DNA from: Alphaproteobacteria bacterium
GTDB lineage: Bacteria > Pseudomonadota > Alphaproteobacteria > UBA828
Length of the DNA: 5,060 nucleotides
NCBI GenBank assembly: GCA_030604165.1
Contig: JAUVWK010000234.1
Span: 1-5,060, forward strand
Reading direction: 5' to 3'
Made by a program: the position numbers and the translations under genes
Part shown: positions 1-4,682 of the stretch, one piece after another
How the letters are laid out: each line of letters opens with the position of its first letter
Position numbering within the stretch: position 1 is the first letter of the stretch
Notes under the pieces: generated by a model
What the model saw: the letters and a program-made list of their open reading frames with translations, nothing else
Databases searched by the model: none
Told to the model about the DNA's origin: nothing

Positions 1-412
1 CCTCGACTTCCCATCGCTCGACGGCGTAGATCGGACCATGATCGATTTCCTCGTCGATCTCATGAAGTGTAACGCCGTGATGGGTCCGCATGTCGCGCTT
101 GATGATCGGCTGGCACCAAATCCCCCAACAACCGGGGTGCTCTGGAGGAGCCGGATGGATGTTGACCGCTCCGAACGATGCCTGAGCGAGATGATGTCGC
201 TTCAGAATAATGCCGTTGATATGAGAGATGATGAGGTTGTAGTCACTCGCCTCCATCTGTTTGAGGACGGCGGGCTTCGTCTCCATGTTGCCAAATTCCC
301 AAAATATGCTCTCGACATTGGAAAAATGGCCACGGGTCATGGCGGTAATGCTGTCGACGTGGTCTGGGATCGAGGTCAGCAAAAGCACTTTGTAATCTTT
401 GTTTTGTGCCAT
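1..412 (-). CDS. Formyltransferase-fold protein, N-terminal 137 residues (partial, runs off the left edge)
   Basis: The reverse strand is open from an ATG at 412-410 to the window edge. It reads as a formyl_transf_N (PF00551) domain, the fold of PurN, Fmt and related enzymes that move a formyl group from 10-formyltetrahydrofolate. Visible are a Rossmann-like first strand (YKVLLLTS, residues 7-14), NIHPAPPEHPG (84-94) and HHGVTLHEIDEEIDHGPI (111-128). N84, H86 and D124 match the family's catalytic Asn-His-Asp triad, with His-Asp spacing close to PurN. AGGGGAG about 8 nt upstream supports the start. The C-terminal half is outside the window, so the acceptor (GAR, Met-tRNA, sugar amine or other) cannot be told. 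It lies downstream of the AHS2 gene but 345 bp away, with its own likely regulatory region, so it is probably transcribed separately. Family is well supported; substrate is unknown. Confidence 0.85.
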   Translation of the reverse strand, partial: MAQNKDYKVLLLTSIPDHVDSITAMTRGHFSNVESIFWEFGNMETKPAVLKQMEASDYNLIISHINGIILKRHHLAQASFGAVNIHPAPPEHPGCWGIWCQPIIKRDMRTHHGVTLHEIDEEIDHGPIYAVERWEVE

Positions 413-496
413 TTTGATGTCTCCCCTGCGATGCCTCGTTGCCCACGCGCCGCACATTGCGAGTGGCAACGTGACGTGCTCTTGGCAGCAAGTGCA

Positions 497-529
497 CTTC
501 TCGCCTGCATACGGTCATGCGGCGAGAAG
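497..529 (-). promoter_or_regulatory. Strong stem-loop in the presumed 5' leader of the formyltransferase gene
   Basis: CTTCTCGCC (497-505) pairs perfectly with GGCGAGAAG (521-529), and GCAT (507-510) pairs with ATGC (517-520). This gives 13 pairs with a single bulged base (506) and a 6-nt loop (511-516). No T-run follows on either strand, so it does not look like an intrinsic terminator. It lies about 85-117 nt upstream of the formyltransferase ATG and downstream of the FNR-type boxes in transcription direction, so it would be in the leader RNA if transcription starts near the boxes. Function unknown. Confidence 0.5.
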
Positions 530-597
530 CTCCGGGATCCCGATCCCCTCCTTCCTCTACTAGTCCGAAAAACTGTCAGGCTTCTTGACGACAGAAC

Positions 598-611
598 TTG
601 ATCCAGATCAA
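598..611. promoter_or_regulatory. FNR/FixK/Anr-type box 1 (TTGATCCAGATCAA)
   Basis: This is a perfect match to TTGAT-N4-ATCAA, the established binding consensus of FNR, FixK, FnrL and Anr proteins of the CRP/FNR family, which act in oxygen or redox control. It lies about 186 bp upstream of the formyltransferase ATG. If it were a class II site centred near -41.5 for that gene, transcription would start near 563. The hexamer at the expected -10 position (about 575-570, CAGTTT on the minus strand) is poor, so the exact promoter is not resolved. Confidence 0.65.
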
Positions 612-619
612 ATTCAAAA

Positions 620-633
620 TTGATATGAATCAA
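620..633. promoter_or_regulatory. FNR/FixK/Anr-type box 2 (TTGATATGAATCAA)
   Basis: A second perfect TTGAT-N4-ATCAA site. Its centre is 22 bp from that of box 1, about two helical turns, so two dimers could sit on the same face of the DNA. Tandem sites of this type occur in oxygen-controlled promoters of alphaproteobacteria. The only nearby gene start that either box could serve is the minus-strand formyltransferase; the plus strand has no gene before 3021. Confidence 0.65.
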
Positions 634-757
634 GTTCTGTCGAATAAGCCCATTTGTCCCACGTCCGCTCCGGGTAACTGGACCGATTCACGGTAGCTCC
701 AGAGCTGTGCCTAAAGTGAACCTCGCCACTCGCAACACCGGTTAACGAGTCCATGAC

Positions 758-1732
758 CTAGCAGGGTTCGATACTGTCTTCGGTGCAGAGGCGATTGATG
801 CCGCGCCGCAGCTCTTGCGCCTGCTCGACCGAGATCGAGTTGAAGCGAAAGATGTCGCCCGGCTTGGCCTGGGCGAGCTTCCAAAAGGCCGCCGAGGGCA
901 CCGTGTAGGGGTTGATGAAGCCGCCCGTGCTGGGGGCGTCATTGACCAGGATGATCGGCGTCTGGCCGCAGAGGTTGACGGTGCCCACCGGATAGCCGTG
1001 ATCGAGGATGTTGGAGGGGTGCTCGCCGTGCTCCGGGCGCTTGTCGGTGGCGCGCGCGGCGAAGCTCCAATCCGGCCCCTCGAGGCGAAAGCCGGTGCGG
1101 TTGCTGCGCGCCTGCAGTTTCCAATCGCTGGCGAGAAAGCGCGCGTGCCCGGCGGCGTCGATCCAGTCGTCGTTGGGGCCCGGCACCGCCTCGATCGACC
1201 AGCTTCGCGCGCCGCTCAAGGGCGGCCGGCAAGCCGGGATGACGCGGCGTCCCGCCTCGCCCTCGCCGGGCGCCACCGGCAGGACCTGCCCGGCCTCGAG
1301 CGCGTGCCCCGCCAGGCCGCCGATCCCGGCCTGATGGAAGGTCGAGCGGGAGCCCAGCACGGGCGGCGTGTCGATACCGCCGGAAACGGCCAGATAGGCG
1401 CGCGCGCCGAGGCGCGCGAAGCTCAGGCGGAGCACCTGCCCGGCCCGCACCGCGAAGCTCTGCCACAGCGGCGCCGGCTCACCGTCGAGCGTCGGCGTCA
1501 TATCCGCGCCGGTGACGGCGGCCACCGCATCGCGCTCGAAGCGCAAGGTGGGCCCGTTATATTGGCATTCGAGGCCGGCGGCGCCGGGGGCGTTGCCGAC
1601 CAGCAAATTGGCGAGCTGGAACGACCAAAAATCCATCGGCCCCGAGGGCGGAAAGCCCTGCTCCCAATACCCAATACGGCCCGGCAAATCCTGAACGCTG
1701 GTTTCCAATCCCGGTTTGATCACTGTGAGCAT
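758..1732 (-). CDS. Biotin-dependent carboxyltransferase, AHS2/KipA-type subunit (urea-carboxylase-like)
   Basis: This 324-residue protein has one AHS2 (CT_A_B, PF02626) domain along its whole length. It should form the carboxyltransferase of a biotin-dependent carboxylase together with the AHS1 protein encoded upstream. Family marks are GLETSVQDLPGR (8-19), GGIDTPPVLGSRSTF (118-132) and NRTGFRLEGP (211-220). EHPSNILDHGYPVGTV (about 237-252) and STGGF..PYTV..AAFWKLAQAKPGD (268-293) follow the urea carboxylase pattern (HPSNI.D, GGF..P, W K.GQ..PGD) rather than PxpC; I judge this from memory of the families. ATG 1732 is chosen because family homology begins at LTVIKPGL. A longer start at 1762 would add ten residues, MGHYYRSLVL, encoded by the inserted element. 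The ATG abuts the element, so no native Shine-Dalgarno remains, and the gene now begins in TAATG with the element's frame. Biotin carboxylase and carrier partners lie outside the window; the substrate is unknown. Confidence 0.88.
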   Translation of the reverse strand: MLTVIKPGLETSVQDLPGRIGYWEQGFPPSGPMDFWSFQLANLLVGNAPGAAGLECQYNGPTLRFERDAVAAVTGADMTPTLDGEPAPLWQSFAVRAGQVLRLSFARLGARAYLAVSGGIDTPPVLGSRSTFHQAGIGGLAGHALEAGQVLPVAPGEGEAGRRVIPACRPPLSGARSWSIEAVPGPNDDWIDAAGHARFLASDWKLQARSNRTGFRLEGPDWSFAARATDKRPEHGEHPSNILDHGYPVGTVNLCGQTPIILVNDAPSTGGFINPYTVPSAAFWKLAQAKPGDIFRFNSISVEQAQELRRGINRLCTEDSIEPC

Positions 1733-1980
1733 TAGTACCAAGGAGCGGTAATAATGACCCATAGGGATCGCCCATGCGGCCCGTCGGGTAGGAGGCAGGC
1801 CGCAGGCGATGTCGGGACATCGTCAAGACCTTCCGACGCCCACCGACGGGTCGCATGGGCGACCGGAACGGCGGCTTGCCAAGGCTTTCGGACGGCGTCG
1901 CGCACGGCTCCCGATGCTGCGGCATCGCCACGCCGCACGCTCCTAGCCGAAAACCTTGGCAAGCCGTCCCTACGGGTCAT
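1732..1980 (-). CDS. Possible 82-codon element-spanning frame, translationally linked to AHS1 and AHS2
   Basis: An ATG at 1980-1978 has AAGGAG (1994-1989) 8 nt upstream, all inside the right terminal repeat, just after the TAG stop of the AHS1 gene (2001-1999). The frame crosses the whole element and ends in TAA (1734-1732), whose last A is the first base of the AHS2 ATG (TAATG). The predicted protein starts MTRRDGLPRF and ends VIITAPWY; it is Arg/Ala-rich with no domain I recognise. A twin 82-codon frame with the same Shine-Dalgarno and the same VIITAPWY end runs on the plus strand (1754-2002). The two products match at roughly 32 of 82 positions by my hand alignment, much of it from the terminal repeats. 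It may serve only to carry ribosomes to the AHS2 start rather than make a useful protein. Chance openness in GC-rich DNA is a real alternative. Confidence 0.3.
   Translation of the reverse strand: MTRRDGLPRFSARSVRRGDAAASGAVRDAVRKPWQAAVPVAHATRRWASEGLDDVPTSPAACLLPDGPHGRSLWVIITAPWY
1733..1767 (+). repeat. Left terminal inverted repeat of the MITE-like element
   Basis: It is 35 bp long and pairs with 1967-2001, with a single mismatch at 1761. It contains an inward-facing AAGGAG (1740-1745) placed 8 nt before an ATG (1754-1756), a good translation start on the plus strand. Read on the minus strand it encodes the sequence leading into the AHS2 start at 1732. The A at 1761 creates an extra ATG (1762-1760) that the other repeat lacks. 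Confidence 0.9.
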
Positions 1981-2001
1981 TATTACCGCTCCTTGGTACT
2001 A
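1967..2001 (-). repeat. Right terminal inverted repeat of the MITE-like element
   Basis: It mirrors 1733-1767 (34 of 35 positions). It supplies the last two bases of the target TA plus the G that form the AHS1 stop codon TAG (2001-1999). On the minus strand it carries AAGGAG (1994-1989) and an ATG (1980-1978), so ribosomes ending the AHS1 frame meet a new start within about 20 nt. Confidence 0.9.
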
Positions 2002-2868
2002 GAACCGATCCGATGCGTCGATGGTGGCGAGCCAGGCCTGGTAATTGCGGATGGAGAAGCGCTGGTATTCGGCCACGTTGTGAAGATAGACGCCGGCTTC
2101 GACCTTGCGCTCGACATAATCGTATTCTTCGCGCGTCGCGGGGACGAAGCGCACGCGATCGCCCGGCCTGAATAGCGCCAGGCTCTCCTTGAAGGCCGGC
2201 AGGCGTTGCGCCGGATCCCAGATCGGCACCGGCGTGCGCGCGATCATCTGATAGCCGCCCGGGGTCTGGTCGGGATAGATCGAGCACAACGCGCCGCCCA
2301 CGCCGATGGTGCCCTTGTAGGTCCAGGTGCGCGGTGGATTGTATTTCGGGGCGGTGAGACGGCAGCGCGGATCGAGCGGCATCAGCGACACCAGTCCGGG
2401 ATAAAAGCCCAGCGCCGCGACCCAATAATCGGTCCCGGAATGCACCTGGGCGAGCTGCTCAAGCCCCGACAGACCGTTGCTCCGGACCAGGATCTCGGGC
2501 CCCCATTCCTTCTTGGCGATCTTCTCGCAGTAATCCTCGTAGCAGGCCCGGGTCCAGGGGTCGAAATAGTAAACCGGCAGATAGAACATGCGGCTATCCA
2601 GCTCCAAACCGTCGAGCGGGCCGACGGCATGAAACAGGGCCGACATTTCGGTGACGACGTCGGCGTAGGCGATCGCCTCGCAATCGTAGCTGATCATGAT
2701 CGAGGCGAGCTCGGGCACGATCTCGACGATCCCCTTCGTGCGGCTCTCGCGGATCAGTCCGGAGACGCTGTGCACGAGAAAATTAAGCTCGAAGCTCATC
2801 TCGTCACCGAGTTCCATCTCGATGAAGCGGTCTCCGCCCGGCTTGAAAATCGGTTCGTCAAAGATCAT
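1999..2868 (-). CDS. Biotin-dependent carboxyltransferase, AHS1/KipI-type subunit (urea-carboxylase-like)
   Basis: This 289-residue protein has an AHS1 (CT_C_D, PF02682) domain and should pair with the AHS2 protein encoded downstream as a carboxyltransferase. Motifs: GGDRFIEMELGDEMSFELN (11-29), LPVYYFDPWTR (97-107), GLSGLEQL (132-139), ALGFYPG (152-158), PLDPRCRL..PKYNPPRTWT (164-183), GIGVGG-like GTIGVGG (186-192), PGGYQMIARTP (203-213) and FRPGDRVRFVP (233-243). The PLDPR.RL..KYNP.RTWT block and the C-terminal tail after 245, with YQRFSIRNYQAWLA near the end, resemble the urea carboxylase C-terminal part. The protein is longer than PxpB/KipI, usually about 220-240 residues. GGAGA about 8 nt before ATG 2868 supports the start. 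It is the first gene of the minus-strand unit, divergent from the transporter. In fused urea carboxylase the order is AHS2-AHS1, the reverse of this gene order. The stop TAG is partly formed by the MITE-like insertion. Substrate unknown. Confidence 0.88.
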   Translation of the reverse strand: MIFDEPIFKPGGDRFIEMELGDEMSFELNFLVHSVSGLIRESRTKGIVEIVPELASIMISYDCEAIAYADVVTEMSALFHAVGPLDGLELDSRMFYLPVYYFDPWTRACYEDYCEKIAKKEWGPEILVRSNGLSGLEQLAQVHSGTDYWVAALGFYPGLVSLMPLDPRCRLTAPKYNPPRTWTYKGTIGVGGALCSIYPDQTPGGYQMIARTPVPIWDPAQRLPAFKESLALFRPGDRVRFVPATREEYDYVERKVEAGVYLHNVAEYQRFSIRNYQAWLATIDASDRF

Positions 2869-3020
2869 GCGAGCGTCTCCGAGGCCGTGTCGAAGCGGGT
2901 TCAGGTCATTGAGAGCGTGGTTGCGCCGCCGATATTTTGTAGCGCATACTCTGCGGCACGGACCAAGAATCGGGTGGGCCGAACCCGCCGCACAGCGCCA
3001 ACATAAACTGGGAGATCATC
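2869..3020. promoter_or_regulatory. Divergent intergenic region with promoter candidates for both operons
   Basis: These 152 bp separate the AHS1 gene (minus) from the solute-binding protein gene (plus), so both promoters must lie here or inside the flanking genes. On the plus strand TTGCGC (2921-2926) and CATACT (2945-2950), with an 18-bp spacer, are a plausible but weak sigma-70-like pair. GGGAG (3010-3014) is the ribosome binding site for ATG 3021. TGCGGC (2952-2957)/GCCGCA (2987-2992) enclosing CGGGT (2971-2975)/ACCCG (2983-2987) could form a leader stem or operator. No clear minus-strand promoter was resolved. Confidence 0.4.
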
Positions 3021-4598
3021 ATGAGTCCGAGAACCTTTTTGCTCGCGGGCATCGCGGGCATCGCGGCTGCCGTCGCTGTCACGACCGCCGGCACCGCGTT
3101 CGCAGAGACGGACTATGTCGCGAAGTATGGCATCAAGAAAGACCATCCCGGAATCTGTTCCTTCGAGGCGATCGATGCCAAGGATTATTCCGGGCACGAG
3201 ATCACCATTCTGACCCATGCGGTTCCGGTCATGGGTGAGCCGGTTGCCCTGCACTCGAAGCAGTTCGAGGAGCTGACCGGCGGCAAGATCAATGTCGTGC
3301 ACACGCCCTTCGGCGAGCTCTATCAAAAGGTCATGATCCCGTTCCAGACCGATCAGCATATCTACGATATCGTCTATGGCGGCTCGTACTGGATCGGCGA
3401 TTGGGCTCCGCACCTCGAACCGGTACCGCAGAAATATATGGCGACGGCGGAGATGCAGGACGTGACGCCGTCCTACCAGGGCGTCGCCAGCTGGAACGGT
3501 CAGCGTCTGCAATACACCTTCGACGGCGACCGCAACTATTTCAAATATGTGCGTCCGCCTTTCGAAAATGCCGAAAACCAGGCGAAATTCAAGGAACAAT
3601 TCGGCCGCGATCTCGCGGTGCCGACGACCTGGGAGGAATATGCCGAGGTCGCCACGTTCTTCAGCGGTTGGGACTGGGACGGCGACGGTGAGTTGGAATA
3701 TGGCTCCACCGAGATCGTGAAGCGCGACGATGTTGCCTTCTCCAATTTCATCACGCGCGTCGCTTCCTACGCCAAAAACCCGAACGTCAAGGGCGGCTTC
3801 TGGTTCGATCTCGAGACGATGACGCCGCAGATCAACAATCCGGGCTTCGTCAAGGGCCTGGAGATGTGGGTCGAGGCGCTGAACTACATGCCGCCGGGCG
3901 GTATCAACTTCGGCATCGGCGACGAGATCTTCTCTTGGGGCGGCGGTCAATCGCTCATGAGCGTGACCTGGGACGACGCCTTCATCCAGGCCATGCAGCC
4001 CGACTCGCCGATCCGCAACAAGGTTCTGGTCGGCACGAAATTCGGCGCCTCGATGGGCTCCCACGAGGTATGGAACCGCGTGTCTCAGCAATGGGATCAT
4101 TTCGACACGCCGAGCGTCGCGCCGTATGTGACCTGGGGTTGGGGCGCGGGTGTCTCCAAATACAGCCCCGAGAAAGACATGGCGTTCGACTGGTTCTGCT
4201 TCTTCTCGAACTACGGCAACACCAATCACGACCTCCTGATCGGCCGGTTCGGCGTCAATCCCTTCCGCACCAGCCACATGGATCCCGATTACTGGGAGAA
4301 GGAAGCGGATTGGAACCGGGACGTCGCGGTGAGCTTCACCGACATGCTGAAAAGCATGGATACCAGCACCAATCGGGTGTTCGATCTGCGCGTTCCCGGC
4401 GTCAACCAGTACTACACCGCGATGATGGCGAGCGTCGCCAAGGCGATGGCAGGCGAGATGTCCGCCCAAGAGGCGCTCGACGAAGCGGCCGTGGAATTCA
4501 CGCGGATTACCGACCGCATCGGCGTCGATGTCGTGCGCGAAGCCTATAAGAACGTCGTTGCCTTGGAAGACAACGTGTCTTTGAGCGAGGTCAAATAG
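3021..4598 (+). CDS. ABC transporter extracellular solute-binding protein (CUT1-like, family 1)
   Basis: This 525-residue protein has a clear Sec signal peptide: MSPR, a hydrophobic stretch at about 6-20, and an AFA cleavage site at 26-28 before ETDY. The mature part reads as a type 1 solute-binding protein: HEITILTHAVP (about 59-69), KQFEELTGGKINVVHTPFGELYQKV, IYDIVYGGSYWIGDWA, VPTTWEEYAEVATFF and SLMSVTWDDAFIQAM. It should bind a solute in the periplasm and deliver it to the permease encoded next. At 525 residues it is longer than the usual 400-450. D218-W-D-G-D-G223-E-L-E226 is an EF-hand-like DxDxDG loop that may hold calcium. The mature part has two cysteines, C46 and C393, which could form a disulfide. 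GGGAG 6 nt before ATG supports the start. It is the first gene of a plus-strand operon. A sugar, polyol or other organic solute is likely; it cannot be named. Confidence 0.9.
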   Translation: MSPRTFLLAGIAGIAAAVAVTTAGTAFAETDYVAKYGIKKDHPGICSFEAIDAKDYSGHEITILTHAVPVMGEPVALHSKQFEELTGGKINVVHTPFGELYQKVMIPFQTDQHIYDIVYGGSYWIGDWAPHLEPVPQKYMATAEMQDVTPSYQGVASWNGQRLQYTFDGDRNYFKYVRPPFENAENQAKFKEQFGRDLAVPTTWEEYAEVATFFSGWDWDGDGELEYGSTEIVKRDDVAFSNFITRVASYAKNPNVKGGFWFDLETMTPQINNPGFVKGLEMWVEALNYMPPGGINFGIGDEIFSWGGGQSLMSVTWDDAFIQAMQPDSPIRNKVLVGTKFGASMGSHEVWNRVSQQWDHFDTPSVAPYVTWGWGAGVSKYSPEKDMAFDWFCFFSNYGNTNHDLLIGRFGVNPFRTSHMDPDYWEKEADWNRDVAVSFTDMLKSMDTSTNRVFDLRVPGVNQYYTAMMASVAKAMAGEMSAQEALDEAAVEFTRITDRIGVDVVREAYKNVVALEDNVSLSEVK

Positions 4599-4682
4599 GA
4601 TCCAATCGATCGAGAAGAAACGCTCTGAACATCTTGATGCCGGCGGGCGCAGTACCCGCCGGCCATTTTTCTCGGCCGCGAC
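4599..4682 (+). other. SBP-permease intergenic spacer
   Basis: An 84-bp spacer holding a GC-rich hairpin with a T-run (4639-4670). There is no good Shine-Dalgarno directly ahead of the permease ATG at 4683; the preceding bases are CTCGGCCGCGAC. Confidence 0.6.
4639..4670 (+). terminator. Hairpin plus T-run after the solute-binding protein gene (likely partial terminator)
   Basis: GCCGGCGGG (4639-4647) pairs perfectly with CCCGCCGGC (4655-4663) around a 7-nt loop, followed by CA and five T (4666-4670). This fits an intrinsic terminator, or a 3'-end-stabilising stem. Such elements between a binding-protein gene and its permease genes commonly let the binding protein be made in excess, with partial read-through. 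It ends 12 nt before the permease start. Confidence 0.75.

Larger units (their letters stand above)
589..642. repeat. Long imperfect inverted repeat enclosing both FNR-type boxes
   Basis: The outer arms 589-602 (CGACAGAACTTGAT) and 629-642 are perfect 14-bp reverse complements. Pairing continues inward to 611/620 with only two mismatched positions (603/628 and 606/625), giving 21 of 23 pairs around an 8-nt centre. The symmetry arises partly because the dyad contains two TTGAT-N4-ATCAA sites. The outer CGACAGAAC/GTTCTGTCG extension is not explained by those sites and suggests a larger operator or cruciform-prone site. Confidence 0.75.
413..757. other. Gene-free regulatory interval between formyltransferase and AHS2 genes
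   Basis: No convincing gene is seen on either strand; short open frames here are antisense or out-of-frame shadows. The interval has an AT-rich core (about 595-635) containing two FNR/FixK-type boxes, and a strong hairpin at 497-529 in what would be the leader of the minus-strand formyltransferase. A weaker stem-loop lies at 453-473 (CAC.TTGC paired with GCAA.GTG, one mismatch). No canonical rho-independent terminator is visible for the AHS2 gene ending at 758. The 643-757 part holds nothing I recognise. Confidence 0.6.
1733..2001. mobile_element. 269-bp MITE-like element with 35-bp terminal inverted repeats and cloverleaf symmetry
   Basis: The ends 1733-1767 and 1967-2001 are reverse complements with one mismatch (1761/1973); the outer 28 bp are perfect. 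Both ends begin with TA, fitting a TA target duplication as in the IS630/Tc1 type. Removing one copy joins the AHS1 end to the AHS2 start as TTC-TAATG, a typical coupled junction, which supports these borders. There is no transposase, so the element is non-autonomous. Inside, arm A (1768-1862) and arm B (1872-1966) are each exactly 95 bp, start directly at the terminal repeats, and fold back with about 20-bp stems (1768-1787 with 1843-1862; 1872-1891 with 1947-1966; one imperfect pair each). Nine bases separate them. Each arm has an inner hairpin (1807-1822 and 1912-1927). The insertion supplies the TAG stop of the AHS1 gene. The specific family is not identified. Confidence 0.85.

Noticed and set aside
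567..594. A possible minus-strand terminator (CTGTC...GACAG followed by five T)
   Set aside because: The stem is only about 5 bp with a 12-nt loop, and it competes with the much larger 589-642 dyad; not strong enough to annotate.
38..601. A 187-codon plus-strand open frame over the left end
   Set aside because: It is antisense to the formyltransferase, whose catalytic triad and ribosome binding site are clear, and it runs through the regulatory interval.
815..1735. A 306-codon plus-strand open frame
   Set aside because: It is antisense to the AHS2 gene; the product is low-complexity Arg/Ala/Gly-rich with no family signature.
1733..2001. CRISPR array, tRNA or attachment-site interpretation of the repeats
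   Set aside because: There are no spaced direct repeats and no tRNA anticodon arm or CCA end; inverted terminal repeats with flanking TA explain the structure better.
1754..2002. Plus-strand 82-codon frame of the MITE-like element as a real gene
   Set aside because: It has a good Shine-Dalgarno and ATG, but it is antisense to the operon and is the symmetric twin of the minus-strand frame; recorded under the element rather than as a gene.
2206..3006. A 266-codon plus-strand open frame
   Set aside because: It is antisense to the AHS1 gene and has no domain.
2901..4469. A 522-codon minus-strand open frame
   Set aside because: It lies antisense to the well-supported solute-binding protein gene, its translation has no recognisable domain, and such mirror frames are common opposite GC-rich genes.
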